This document shows positions 54,704 to 63,327 of a stretch of 64,000 bases of DNA, one piece after another; the first letter of the stretch is position 1, and the number at the start of each line of letters is the position of its first letter. This stretch comes from Moorella mulderi DSM 14980 (GTDB lineage Bacteria > Bacillota > DSM-521 > Neomoorellales > Neomoorellaceae). The stretch lies in contig NZ_LTBC01000003.1 of the NCBI RefSeq assembly GCF_001594015.1, positions 124,001 through 188,000 of the forward strand. Direction: 5' to 3'. Below the pieces are notes generated by a model. It did no database searches, was not told the origin of the DNA, and saw only the letters and a list, made by a program, of their open reading frames with translations. The translations under genes were made by a program, and so were the position numbers.

Positions 54704-55840
54704 CTATTGCCGCAAATGGTTAATACGTTCATAGGGCTCCATAATGTGGGTAATCCGGACGCCAAAATTCTCGTTGACGACAACCACTTCTCCCCGGGCA
54801 ATGGGTGTGCCATTAACGGTAATTTGCACCGGCTCTTCCACCAGGCGGTCCAGTTCGACTATGGCGCCCGGGGCCAGGTTTAAAATATCCCGGATACGCT
54901 TCATGGCTGTACCCAGGATGACTTCCACATCCAGGGGTACGTCCAGGATCAAGTCAATATTGCGCGCCGGCGTACCATATACCTGCCCGCGGCGCTCATT
55001 TGGACTCTGGGCTGGCGGTACCGGTGCTGCCGGTGGTACGGAGGTTGTTCCAGTTCCGGGTTTCTCTGCCGCCGGTGTAGCTGTCAACAGGTCAGATGCC
55101 GCGGTCCGGGCGCTTTCCCCGTCACCAGGCATGTTATTCCGCGCCGCAGAAGTATCCTCCTGCGCCGGTCCTGCTTCCGGTGCCATGGGATTCATGAGCA
55201 TTTCCACTTGAGCTTTAGCTACTTCCACCGGCATGACCTGCATAATCTGGCTGTCTATCAGGTCTTCAATTTCCATTTTAAAATATACTACTGCTATCGC
55301 CTGGTCCGGAGGCCAGGGAGAAGTGTAGCTTTCGTTGCTTAAGCCAATGGTCGTCAACCGGGGCGGGCTGATTTTGACGCTGCGCTGGAAAATGGTCGAC
55401 ATGGAGGTAGCCGCGCTACCGATCATCTGGTTCATGGCCTCCGCCACGGCGCTGCTCTTAATCTCATCCAGCTCCGGCAGGACATCCCGGCCACTGCCGC
55501 CCATCATCAAGTCGGCAATAATGGCAGCGTCGCTGACTTTCATGATCAGCAGGTTGGACCCCTGCAGGCCCTCGGTGAAGTTAACTTCCACCAGGATATA
55601 AGGCACCTGGAAGGAAGCGAAAAGTTCCGCCGGCGTCATTACTGTAACAGCCGGCGTCGTGATCAGGACGCGCTTATTCAGGATCTGCGACAGGGCCGTG
55701 GCCGCGCTGCCCATAGAAATATTGCCAATTTCACCCAGGGTATCTTTTTCCAGGTCCGTCAAAGTTGCTTCTCCTGCTGGTGGTTCCAGCCTGCCATTTA
55801 ACAGAGCGTCAATTTCCTCCTGGGACAAGAAGTCGGCCAT
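54704..55840 (-). CDS. fliY: Flagellar motor switch phosphatase FliY
   Basis: A 378-residue switch protein: FLSQEEIDALLNG at the start (the CheY-P-binding peptide), two CheC-like phosphatase repeats (TLGEIGNISMGSAATALSQI and VAEAMNQMIGSAATSM with their Glu/Asn pairs), a Pro/Ala linker, and a C-terminal SpoA/FliN domain (LDVPLDVEVILGTAMKRIRD). It both forms the C-ring and dephosphorylates CheY-P. It follows fliM with no gap. Confidence 0.94.
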   Translation of the reverse strand: MADFLSQEEIDALLNGRLEPPAGEATLTDLEKDTLGEIGNISMGSAATALSQILNKRVLITTPAVTVMTPAELFASFQVPYILVEVNFTEGLQGSNLLIMKVSDAAIIADLMMGGSGRDVLPELDEIKSSAVAEAMNQMIGSAATSMSTIFQRSVKISPPRLTTIGLSNESYTSPWPPDQAIAVVYFKMEIEDLIDSQIMQVMPVEVAKAQVEMLMNPMAPEAGPAQEDTSAARNNMPGDGESARTAASDLLTATPAAEKPGTGTTSVPPAAPVPPAQSPNERRGQVYGTPARNIDLILDVPLDVEVILGTAMKRIRDILNLAPGAIVELDRLVEEPVQITVNGTPIARGEVVVVNENFGVRITHIMEPYERINHLRQ

Positions 55841-56812
55841 TTACACCACCTCCGTTACCTGGACGGCAATCTTCTGGCCCACAACCCCGGGCTGGACCTT
55901 AAACTTGAGGTGACCGTCAACGTAAAGTTCCAGGTCTTCGCCCACCACTTTTTCCAGGGTAATGACATCCCCTACCTGGAGCTGGATAAAATCCCGCACC
56001 GGCAGCCGGGTACGGCCACAGTAGGCAATCAACTCCACCGGTACTCCGGCCAGGATTTGTTCGACCACGGCCCGGTAATCGAGCCTGGCTTCCCCTTCAC
56101 CGGGAGCAGCAAACCAGTGGCTGGCCGACAGGCGGGAAATAACCGGTTCCAGGAGCATATAGGGCAAGCACAGGTTTAACAGGCCTTCATGCTGGCTGAC
56201 CGTTGTGCTTAAGGTAATGACGGCCACCGTTTCGTTGGGAGAAATGGCCTGGGTAAACTGGGGATTGGTTTCCATGGATTCCAGTTTCGGCGTGAGATTC
56301 TGGATATCCGCCCAGGAATAGCTCAACTGTTCCAGGATACGGCCATTTAACCGCCGCAGGACATGGAGTTCAATCTCCGTCAGGTCCCTCTTGGAGGCCA
56401 GCATTTCTCCCCGGCCGCCAAAAAGGAGGTCAATAATAGGAAAGATAAAATTCATGTTGGCCTGCAGGACGGCTGATCCCTTCAGGGGCTCCAGGGTAAA
56501 GACATTCATCAAGGTCGGCGTCGGCAGGGACAGGATAAAATCTTCATAGGTCATCTGTTCTACCGAAACAATCTTTACCTGGATATTGGCCCTGAGGTAT
56601 GCCGACAGGAAGTTGGCCACCATGCGGCCGTAATTCTCGTGTATCATGTACAGGGTGCGCAGCTGTTCTTTGGAAAATTTATTGGGCCGGCGGAAGTCAT
56701 ATTTTTTGGCTTTCGGCGCCGCATCATCCTTGATGGTTTCCGCCCGGACCGCCCCGCTGGTCAGGGCCTGCAGCAGGGCATCAATCTCCGCCTGGGACAG
56801 GACGTCGGCCAT
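55841..56812 (-). CDS. fliM: Flagellar motor switch protein FliM
   Basis: A 323-residue C-ring protein. It starts with VLSQAEIDALLQALTSG, the CheY-P site, has the middle domain with LRTLYMIHENYGRMVANFLS and LLFGGRGEML, and the C-terminal SpoA domain ending LEVYVD-type HLKFKVQPG. It changes rotation when CheY-P binds. Twelve bases separate it from cheY. Confidence 0.95.
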   Translation of the reverse strand: MADVLSQAEIDALLQALTSGAVRAETIKDDAAPKAKKYDFRRPNKFSKEQLRTLYMIHENYGRMVANFLSAYLRANIQVKIVSVEQMTYEDFILSLPTPTLMNVFTLEPLKGSAVLQANMNFIFPIIDLLFGGRGEMLASKRDLTEIELHVLRRLNGRILEQLSYSWADIQNLTPKLESMETNPQFTQAISPNETVAVITLSTTVSQHEGLLNLCLPYMLLEPVISRLSASHWFAAPGEGEARLDYRAVVEQILAGVPVELIAYCGRTRLPVRDFIQLQVGDVITLEKVVGEDLELYVDGHLKFKVQPGVVGQKIAVQVTEVV

Positions 56813-56824
56813 TATACCACCCGC

Positions 56825-57187
56825 TTACGCCAGGACCTTTTCCAGGGCCTGGAGGACGCGATCTTGCTGGAAGGGTTTGACGATAAAATCCCTGGCCCCG
56901 GCCTGAATGGCTTCCATGACCATTAACTGCTGGCCCATGGCGCTGCACATGATAATCCTGGCATTGGGGTCGATTTGCTTGATGGCCTTCACGGCGGCGA
57001 TGCCGTCCATTTCCGGCATGGTAATATCCATGGTGACTACATCGGGACGGAGTCCCTGGTACATGGCTACAGCCTTTTGCCCGTTTTCTGCTTCTCCGGC
57101 TATTTCGTAGCCATTTTTTAAAAGGATGTCCTTAATCATCATGCGCATGAAGGCGGCATCGTCTACGACTAAGACTCGCTTACCCAT
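56825..57187 (-). CDS. cheY: Chemotaxis response regulator CheY
   Basis: A 120-residue stand-alone receiver: VLVVDDAAFMRMMIKDIL with the acidic pair, phospho-acceptor D54 in VVTMDITMPEMDGI, and Lys in DFIVKPFQQDRV. Phosphorylated by CheA (not in the window) and removed by CheC/FliY, both encoded beside it. Confidence 0.95.
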   Translation of the reverse strand: MGKRVLVVDDAAFMRMMIKDILLKNGYEIAGEAENGQKAVAMYQGLRPDVVTMDITMPEMDGIAAVKAIKQIDPNARIIMCSAMGQQLMVMEAIQAGARDFIVKPFQQDRVLQALEKVLA

Positions 57188-57227
57188 GAACTAGTCTCCC
57201 TCCATAAATAGACAGTTTTATCCTCCT

Positions 57228-57257
57228 CACCGGCTGGCGGCCAGCCGCCAGCCGGTG
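57228..57257 (-). other. Strong hairpin between cheC and cheY
   Basis: CACCGGCTGGCGG and its exact reverse complement with a 4-base loop, no T run. It may stabilise or process the mRNA, or reduce read-through to cheY-fliM-fliY. Confidence 0.5.
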
Positions 57258-57292
57258 TACCCCCATAAAGTAAAGCAGTTTGCTCCAGGCGT

Positions 57293-57913
57293 TCAGTCCA
57301 GCTGCAGGCCCAAGGACTGCAGGATCTTGCCCAGGGCCTCGTTTTCAGGAATCAGGAAGAAATGGCCGCTGATGGTTATTGCCTCACTGTAAAACTTGGT
57401 TTCGATGACCAGGGCACGGTCGGAAAAATAACCCCCTTCCAGGAAGGCCGAACTTAAAACGGCCCCCAGCATGTCGAAGGCAAAGGCAGGTACCGTAGGT
57501 TTAAACTCCAACCGGCAAAATTCAGCAAAGGCATTTAAAAAAGAGCCTGTCAGGATATTACCAAGTTCGGTCAGGACGGAACTCCCCATCTCATCCAGTT
57601 CCCTGGTGGTACCCTGGGGCTTACCCAGTAAAAGATCGATTAACAGGTAAGCGCTGGGCTCACTTAGGAGGAAAAAAATCTTGCTGGGCGCCGGGCCACT
57701 AACGCTAAATTCGACGCAGGCAACTGGGTCTTCCTCATAACCGACCAGGGCCGTTATTTCCTGCAAAGGTAATACCCCTGCCCGGGGTACAGTCATCTGG
57801 ATGCGGCTGCCCAGCATGCTGGCCAGGGCCGTGGCCGCGTTGCCGGCGCCGATGTTCCCTATTTCCTTCAGGGCATCAAGGTGGAGAGCATTGAGCTTCT
57901 CCCAGGGTTCCAT
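57293..57913 (-). CDS. cheC: CheY-P phosphatase CheC
   Basis: A 206-residue CheC (ATG 57913 after GGAGGGAGGACAC). Two phosphatase helices: ALKEIGNIGAGNAATALASM and VLTELGNILTGSFLNAFAEF, each with the Glu and Asn that attack CheY-P. CheC also binds CheD, encoded upstream in the same operon. Confidence 0.93.
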   Translation of the reverse strand: MEPWEKLNALHLDALKEIGNIGAGNAATALASMLGSRIQMTVPRAGVLPLQEITALVGYEEDPVACVEFSVSGPAPSKIFFLLSEPSAYLLIDLLLGKPQGTTRELDEMGSSVLTELGNILTGSFLNAFAEFCRLEFKPTVPAFAFDMLGAVLSSAFLEGGYFSDRALVIETKFYSEAITISGHFFLIPENEALGKILQSLGLQLD

Positions 57914-57965
57914 GTGTCCTCCCTCCTTTTCTTCGCTGGCGACGATAATCATCTCCGCGACAGGA

Positions 57966-58739
57966 TTATACCTCGGGGCGGCGGTAGAACCAGGGTGCCA
58001 CTTTCATAAATCCCAGTTCCCGGTATTGAAACAAGCTCTCGGTAGCCCCGATAAACAGGACGCCTCCCGGGGCCAGGGCCTGGTAAAAACGGCGGTAAAG
58101 CTCATTCTGGGTAGCGGTGGTAAAATAGATGACAACATTGCGGCACAGGATCAGGTGATAACCGCTGTCAAAAGGATCTTTTAAAAGGTCGTGCCGGCGG
58201 AAATTAACCATGTGCTTAATTTTTTCCTGGAGGTAAAAATGATCTCCTTCCCGGCGAAAATAACGTTCCAGGCGCTCCGGGGTAACTGCCTGGACGGCCC
58301 GGCTGGGATACACCCCCCGGCGGGCGGCGTCCAGGGCGCTGGTATCAATATCGGTGGCGTCGATCTGGTGCCGGCCGGCAGGAGCCAGCTCGTTAAGTAA
58401 AATGGCTACTGAGTAGGGTTCCGGCCCGTCGGCGCAGGCAGCACTCCACACCTTCAAGTTGCGGTGGCGGGCCAGCAAGGACGGCAGGACCTCTTTTTCC
58501 AGCCGGGCAAAGATCTCCGGGTTGCGGAAAAACTCCGAGACGTTAATGGTAATCTTATCGATAAAGCGCTGCCATTGCTGGCTGTCCTGGCTCAAAAGGC
58601 GCAGGTAAGCTGCGTAATCCGGTACCTGGAGCAGGGAGATCAGGCTGTCAATGCGCCTTTTGAGCTGGGGCTCTTTGTAACCGTCGAGGTAAAGGCCAAA
58701 GCGCCGGTGCACCTCGCGCTTGAATTCGGCAAAATCCAT
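57966..58739 (-). CDS. cheR: Chemoreceptor glutamate methyltransferase CheR
   Basis: A 257-residue SAM-dependent methyltransferase that methylates receptor glutamates. N-terminal helices (FAEFKREVHRRFGLYLDGY), ITINVSEFFRNPEIF with the catalytic region, SAM site VWSAACADGPEPYSVAILLN, DIDTSALDAARRGVYP, and LILCRNVVIYF. The SAM loop reads SAACADGPEPYS rather than the common SAACSTGEEPYS, a small deviation. ATG 58739 has GGAGGCACTT before it. Confidence 0.94.
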   Translation of the reverse strand: MDFAEFKREVHRRFGLYLDGYKEPQLKRRIDSLISLLQVPDYAAYLRLLSQDSQQWQRFIDKITINVSEFFRNPEIFARLEKEVLPSLLARHRNLKVWSAACADGPEPYSVAILLNELAPAGRHQIDATDIDTSALDAARRGVYPSRAVQAVTPERLERYFRREGDHFYLQEKIKHMVNFRRHDLLKDPFDSGYHLILCRNVVIYFTTATQNELYRRFYQALAPGGVLFIGATESLFQYRELGFMKVAPWFYRRPEV

Positions 58740-58751
58740 AAGTGCCTCCAC

Positions 58752-59255
58752 TTATATTATCTTTACCGGCCGGCCAATGGTGCGAATATGTACATCGCCA
58801 TTAAGCAGGTCAAAGATCATGGTGCGGCCATAATTACCACCTGTATCGGCGCCAATAATGGGAACACCCAGCTCCTGTAACGTCTGCCGGACCATGGCCG
58901 TATTGCGCTGGCCTATATTTAACAAGGAAAGGTGCCGGTCACCGGAAGTAAACATCTGGGCGCCACCGGCTATTTTTGCTGCCAGCATACTGCGCCGGGC
59001 GCCGCGGCGGAGCATCTCGGCCAGCATGTCCGGAAGGGCCAGGTCGGCAAATTTCGCCCGGTTACCCCGGTCCTGGAACTGGCTGCTGTCGGGTAGCATG
59101 ATGTGGGCCAGGCCCCCTATCTGGCTGGTGGGGTCATAAAGGGCAATGCCCACGCAGGAGCCCAGCCCCAGGGTGACCAGGCGCCACGGGCCACGGGCTA
59201 CCTGCCACTCAGCAATGCCAACTTTAACCTCTTCTGGTTTGATTACAGCCTCCAT
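58752..59255 (-). CDS. cheD: Chemoreceptor glutamine deamidase CheD
   Basis: A 167-residue deamidase. The Thr-Cys-His triad is in VTLGLGSCVGIALYDP and AHIMLPDS, followed by AKIAGGAQMF and IGADTGGNYGRTMIF. It converts receptor Gln to Glu and regulates CheC. First chemotaxis gene of this block on the minus strand; divergent from the zinc-ribbon/TPR gene. Confidence 0.94.
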   Translation of the reverse strand: MEAVIKPEEVKVGIAEWQVARGPWRLVTLGLGSCVGIALYDPTSQIGGLAHIMLPDSSQFQDRGNRAKFADLALPDMLAEMLRRGARRSMLAAKIAGGAQMFTSGDRHLSLLNIGQRNTAMVRQTLQELGVPIIGADTGGNYGRTMIFDLLNGDVHIRTIGRPVKII

Positions 59256-59356
59256 GGGCCTTCCTCTTCCGTTTTCTTTATTTTTGAGCTTGACTTACAT
59301 ATTTTAGCACCGGCGTGGACATAATACAATATATATTCTTGGTGGGAGGTCCTGCT

Positions 59357-59920
59357 ATGCTTTACTGTTCCCGGTGCGGGCAAGCCTTGCCGCCGGGATG
59401 GCGTTTCTGTCCTGAGTGTCAACCTGATCCGGTTCCAGGGAATACCCGGCGAGAGGCTCACCTGTATCTTCTCCTGGGCAATTTTTCTTTCGCGCACCAG
59501 CGCCCCCAGCTGGCCGCCCTTTTTTACCACGCCGCCCTTGAGGTAGACCCGGCCAATTGGGAAGCCTGTTTCAACCTGGGGTGCCAGGCCTGGCAGCAGG
59601 GTGATGTCGACCGGGCCCTTGCCTTTTGGGAAGCGTCTCTGAAATTAAACCCTGATAATTACCTGGCCCATTTTAACCTGGGTACCTATTTCCTCTACAA
59701 CCGTAATTTAAGTGCCGCCCGCTACCACCTCACCCGGGTACGCCGGATTAAACCAGGTTACCTGGCGGGCCGCATCAACTTGGCTACCGTTTACCTACTC
59801 CTGGGCCTTTTCGAAGCATCCCGGCGGGAATATGCCTTTGTCCTGGAGCGGGATCCAGATCATAAAGGTGCCCGGCGCGGCCTGGCCCTGGTTAATAAGG
59901 TTGCTGTTGCCAGGCGCTAG
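59357..59920 (+). CDS. Zinc-ribbon and TPR protein
   Basis: A 187-residue protein (ATG 59357 after GGGAGG). An N-terminal zinc ribbon with two CxxC (MLYCSRCGQALPP, WRFCPECQPDP) is followed by four TPR units: LAALFYHAALEVDPANWEAC, DRALAFWEASLKLNPDNYLA, SAARYHLTRVRRIKPGYLAG and ASRREYAFVLERDPDHKGAR. It is the only plus-strand gene in the flagellar block. Function unknown; a scaffold role is likely. Confidence 0.75.
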   Translation: MLYCSRCGQALPPGWRFCPECQPDPVPGNTRREAHLYLLLGNFSFAHQRPQLAALFYHAALEVDPANWEACFNLGCQAWQQGDVDRALAFWEASLKLNPDNYLAHFNLGTYFLYNRNLSAARYHLTRVRRIKPGYLAGRINLATVYLLLGLFEASRREYAFVLERDPDHKGARRGLALVNKVAVARR

Positions 59921-59984
59921 TTAAACCGGCGGTCCAGCACCCAGCTACATGTCGAGTGGTGCTTTTTTAAAGCTGAGTGCTGGA

Positions 59985-60767
59985 TTAACGCCGCAGGTTA
60001 TTGGCCAGGCCCCACATTTCATCGGCCACCCGTACGGAACGGGAATTTAACTCGTAGGCCCGCTGGGCCAGGATCATCCTGGTCATGGTTGTTGCCAGGT
60101 CGACGTTGGCCGCCTCCAGGTAACCGGAACGGATAGTACCCAGGCCTGCCGTCCCGGGCCTGCCGGCAGCTGCCGTCCCGCTCGCGGCCGTTTCCCGGTA
60201 AAGGTTGTCGCCAACGGCTTCCAGCCCGGCCGGATTGGGGACGTTATAGAGGTTTATCTCTCCCAGAGCCTGCGTTTCCCCGTTAATTGTCGCCGTTACC
60301 GTGCCATCGCCGGTAATAGTGATCTTTTCCGCCCCGGGCGGCAGGGTAAAGGGGACATCCAGGTAGTAACCGCCGGCGTTGACCAGATAGCCGTCACCGT
60401 CGCGGTGGAAGCTGCCGTCCCGGGTAAGGAACCGTTCCCCGCCCGGTCCATAAACGGCAAAAAAGCCTTCCCCCTGGATAGCAAGGCTTAAAGGGTCGCC
60501 GGTGCTCACCAGGGCTCCCTGGCTAAAGTCTTTTTCTATGGCAGCCACTTTTACTCCTGCCCCCAGGGCCGGTGCTGCTGCCGGCGCCTGGGGCCGGTCG
60601 ACGGGCATACCGCCTTCCTGGACCGGCCGGTAGACCAGGTCGGCAAACTCCGCCCGGCCCTGCTTGTAGCCAGTGGTGTTAACATTGGCTAGATCATTGG
60701 CCAGGCTGTCTACGTGAAGCTGCTGCGCCTGCATACCGCTGGCCCCGCGCCAGAGTGCGCCAATCAT
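59985..60767 (-). CDS. flgG: Flagellar hook-basal body rod protein (FlgG-like)
   Basis: A 260-residue rod protein: MIGALWRGASGMQAQQLHVD and DLANVNTTGYKQGRAEFADL at the N-terminus, the central LSLAIQGEGFFAVYGPGGER, and the C-terminal VDLATTMTRMILAQRAYELN. These three regions define the FlgG/FlgF family. It forms the distal rod. It follows the second flgG-family gene by 14 bases. Confidence 0.9.
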   Translation of the reverse strand: MIGALWRGASGMQAQQLHVDSLANDLANVNTTGYKQGRAEFADLVYRPVQEGGMPVDRPQAPAAAPALGAGVKVAAIEKDFSQGALVSTGDPLSLAIQGEGFFAVYGPGGERFLTRDGSFHRDGDGYLVNAGGYYLDVPFTLPPGAEKITITGDGTVTATINGETQALGEINLYNVPNPAGLEAVGDNLYRETAASGTAAAGRPGTAGLGTIRSGYLEAANVDLATTMTRMILAQRAYELNSRSVRVADEMWGLANNLRR

Positions 60768-60781
60768 CTGTTAGCCCTCCT

Positions 60782-61552
60782 CTACCGTAAACTCCCTACT
60801 TCGTTGACGCTCTTGCCTAGCGTCTGGTCGGCGGCCTGGATAGCCTTCTGGTTGGCCTCATAGGTCCTCAAGACGGCCAGCATATCCACCATTTCCCGGG
60901 CGACGTTGACATTGGCCTTCTCCAGCCAGCCCTGCCTGACCTGGAAATTGGCAGCCGGTACAGGCTGTACCCCCTGGGGGGCTGTAAAAAGATTGTTGCC
61001 CTGGCGCTGGAGCAGGGGTAAGGTTTGCGCATCAAAGGTTACAATCCGCAACTGGTCGATAACCTGGCCGTTAACCAGCACCTGGCCGCTGCTATCAACC
61101 TTAAAGTTTGTCGTGCCTACATAGACGGCGCCGTACTGCCCCTGGACCTGATAGCCTTCCGGGGTAACTAAAAAGCCGTCGGCGTCTACCTGGAAGGAGC
61201 CACTGCGGGTATAGGCCTCGTTACCCCCTGTCTGGACAGCGAAGAAAGCCGGCGGGGTGCCCGCCGCAGTATCCAGGAGAGCCAAATCCGTGGGTCGCCC
61301 GGTTTCTTCCAGGGGGCCAGAGGCATAGTTGGTATGGATGCGGTCGACCATGACGCCGGGGCTAAAGTAACCTACCGGGGTGGCCCGGCCCTTCTCGAGA
61401 CGCTGGAGGAGCATTTCTGGAAAGGACTGGATAGTTGCTGTCTCGCTTTTAAAGCCGCCGGTACTGGCGTTGGCCAGGTTGTTGGTTATGACATCCTGAC
61501 GCAGTTCCTGGACTACCATGCCGGTAGCGGAAAGGTATAAACCCCTTAACAA
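60782..61552 (-). CDS. flgF: Flagellar basal-body rod protein (FlgF/FlgG family)
   Basis: A 256-residue paralogue of the gene below it: MLRGLYLSATGMVVQELRQD, NNLANASTGGFKSETATIQS, central FFAVQTGGNEAYTRSGSFQV and C-terminal VNVAREMVDMLAVLRTYEAN. By order and divergence it is the FlgF-type (proximal rod) member, as flhO/flhP in Bacillus; which of the two is FlgF is an inference. Confidence 0.85.
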   Translation of the reverse strand: MLRGLYLSATGMVVQELRQDVITNNLANASTGGFKSETATIQSFPEMLLQRLEKGRATPVGYFSPGVMVDRIHTNYASGPLEETGRPTDLALLDTAAGTPPAFFAVQTGGNEAYTRSGSFQVDADGFLVTPEGYQVQGQYGAVYVGTTNFKVDSSGQVLVNGQVIDQLRIVTFDAQTLPLLQRQGNNLFTAPQGVQPVPAANFQVRQGWLEKANVNVAREMVDMLAVLRTYEANQKAIQAADQTLGKSVNEVGSLR

Positions 61553-61568
61553 TTGTTTTCCCTCCTTG

Positions 61569-62045
61569 CTAACTGGTTAACCTCCTGATAATCTCCTTTA
61601 TATCCCCGGCGGGAAGATAATAGGAGCCGGCCTTGAGTTTCTGTTCTACACCCTGGCGGTGAACCTCGGCTTCAAAGGCCGCGGCGGCCGCCACGCCCTT
61701 TTTTTCCAGGAGGGCGGCAATATCCTCCAGGCCGGCCCCTGCCGGGATGGTAACCAGGATTTCTCCATGCGTATCCGCGGGAGCGGCCTGCTGCGGCCCG
61801 GCGGGCTGCTGTTTCATCTCTTGAGCCGGCGGGGCATTATCCCGGGAGGCAGGCGCGAAAGGGACTACTTCCTCCCGGAAGACCATGCCGTAGGTGCGGG
61901 CCCGGGCAATAATTTCCTCCCTGGTGGGATCGTGCTGGAAAATAAGCAGCAGCAGCCCTGCCAGGAAAAACCCCACACCCAGGCCCAGGCCGAAGGGAGC
62001 CAGGAAGATACCTTTTTTCTTTAACGCTTCAGGTTGAGGATTAAT
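61569..62045 (-). CDS. Membrane protein with MltG/YceG-like LysM subdomain
   Basis: One membrane segment (IFLAPFGLGLGVGFFLAG) then, after a Pro/Gln linker, ILVTIPAGAGLEDIAALLEK, GVEQKLKAGSYYLPAGDIKE, the LysM-like part of MltG lytic transglycosylases but without a catalytic domain. A GTG at 61976 would cut the membrane segment and has no ribosome site; in frame above it, only an ATT at 62045, 6 bases after AAAGGGTGA, gives a complete N-terminus (INPQPEALKKKG). I give that start, with doubt. Role unknown. Confidence 0.65.
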   Translation of the reverse strand: MNPQPEALKKKGIFLAPFGLGLGVGFFLAGLLLLIFQHDPTREEIIARARTYGMVFREEVVPFAPASRDNAPPAQEMKQQPAGPQQAAPADTHGEILVTIPAGAGLEDIAALLEKKGVAAAAAFEAEVHRQGVEQKLKAGSYYLPAGDIKEIIRRLTS

Positions 62046-62563
62046 GCGATTTCACCCTTTCCCCGGCCAAACCGCCGCGCCAGGCTGTCGATACTCTCGC
62101 CGGCGGCATGGGCCAGGCGGATTTGCTCCTGGATGCTTAACGTCTCCGGCCCGGGGGTGGTCCCTCCTGCCGGCCCGGCCGCCGTTGTCCTTTCGGGTAC
62201 AGCTTTTTCACCCGCCGGCCCGGCGGGCGTCCCTTGAAGATCGGTGGCTTCCGCTCCTGCCGTCCCTCCCGCCAGGGCAGTGGCCAGGTAGGAACGAAAA
62301 GTTCCTGGCACCGCTTCGGAGGCGGCAGTCAACTCCTCCAGCCTGGCCGTAAGGGCGGTCACTTCTTCCTGGAGTATTGCCAGGCGTTCGGCCAGCTGTT
62401 CGTCACCACCTGTTTGCCCCTGACCGCCCCGGGGGGCAAAGCCCAATGCCGCCGGCTCCCCCGGGTTCCCTTCCCCGGCCAGCAGTATCTTAAAAGCGGG
62501 CAGGCAGGTAATTACAATCAATATCGCTCCTGTAACTAAAAAGAGATAAGCCATTTTTACCAC
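62021..62563 (-). CDS. Membrane-anchored coiled-coil protein with HTH-like tail
   Basis: A 180-residue protein: one membrane segment (YLFLVTGAILIVITCLPAF), a coiled coil (LAERLAILQEEVTALTARLE), a Pro/Gly/Ala-rich linker, and a C-terminal helix pair IRLAHAAGESIDSLARRFGR-GKGEIALILNL resembling a helix-turn-helix. Such proteins recur after sigD in clostridial flagellar operons, with no known role. It overlaps the following gene by 25 bases and abuts sigD. Confidence 0.7.
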   Translation of the reverse strand: MVKMAYLFLVTGAILIVITCLPAFKILLAGEGNPGEPAALGFAPRGGQGQTGGDEQLAERLAILQEEVTALTARLEELTAASEAVPGTFRSYLATALAGGTAGAEATDLQGTPAGPAGEKAVPERTTAAGPAGGTTPGPETLSIQEQIRLAHAAGESIDSLARRFGRGKGEIALILNLKR

Positions 62564-63322
62564 CTACATAAAATCGGCTAAATAGCGGCGCAGGTTTAAG
62601 ATGGCCCGGCCGTGGAGCTGGCAGACCCGGGATTCGGAGACTCCCAGTATTTTGCCGATCTCCTTCAAGGTCAAGCCTTCGTAATAATACAGGGTGAGAA
62701 CCAGGCGGTCTTTCTCATTTAAATGCTTGAGACCCTCGATCAGGGCGCGGCGGAGTTCCTCCTGCTCATAACGCCCGGCAGGATCCGGGCTCTGGGGATC
62801 GGCCAGCAGTTCTCCCCTGGTTGCTCCCTCTTCCCCTTCCCGGTCAAAGAGAAAGTCTTCCAGGGAAAGGACGGCCATCTGGGAACCCCGTTCCATGAGT
62901 TCCTTGAGTTCTTCCACCGTTATCCCTGCCGCCGCCGCCACCGCCGCATCACTAACCTCGCTCCCCTGTTCCTGCTCCAGGCGGCGGTACACCTGGCTCA
63001 CCCGGCGCAGCTTTTCCACCAGGGTGCGGGGGGCCCAGTGGGCCTGGCGCAGGGCATCGAGGATAGCCCCGCGAATGCGCTGGGAGGCAAAGTTTTCAAA
63101 GTTAACGCCCCGGGAGGGATCAAAGCGGTCAATGGCCTCCAGCAGCCCGATTATACCATAGCCAACCAGGTCTTCCTGGTCCAGGTGCCGCGGCGGTTTG
63201 ACTGCCAGGCGGCCCACATGGTATTTCACCAGGGGCAGGTACTTGAGGACCAGTTCCCGGCGCCCGGCCTCCCCGCTCCCGGCCAGGTACGTTGCCCACA
63301 GGGCGCTATCCTTAACAGCCAT
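62564..63322 (-). CDS. sigD: Flagellar sigma factor SigD/FliA (sigma-28)
   Basis: A 252-residue sigma-28 factor. Region 2 LVKYHVGRLAVKPPRHLDQE, DLVGYGIIGLLEAIDRFDPS and NFENFASQRIRGAILDALRQ, then the region 3 start WAPRTLVEKLRRV, and region 4 TLKEIGKILGVSESRVCQLH. These match FliA/SigD/WhiG. It directs late flagellar and motility genes. It lies in the fla/che operon, just below a PilZ gene. Confidence 0.94.
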   Translation of the reverse strand: MAVKDSALWATYLAGSGEAGRRELVLKYLPLVKYHVGRLAVKPPRHLDQEDLVGYGIIGLLEAIDRFDPSRGVNFENFASQRIRGAILDALRQAHWAPRTLVEKLRRVSQVYRRLEQEQGSEVSDAAVAAAAGITVEELKELMERGSQMAVLSLEDFLFDREGEEGATRGELLADPQSPDPAGRYEQEELRRALIEGLKHLNEKDRLVLTLYYYEGLTLKEIGKILGVSESRVCQLHGRAILNLRRYLADFM

Positions 63323-63327
63323 TTTCC

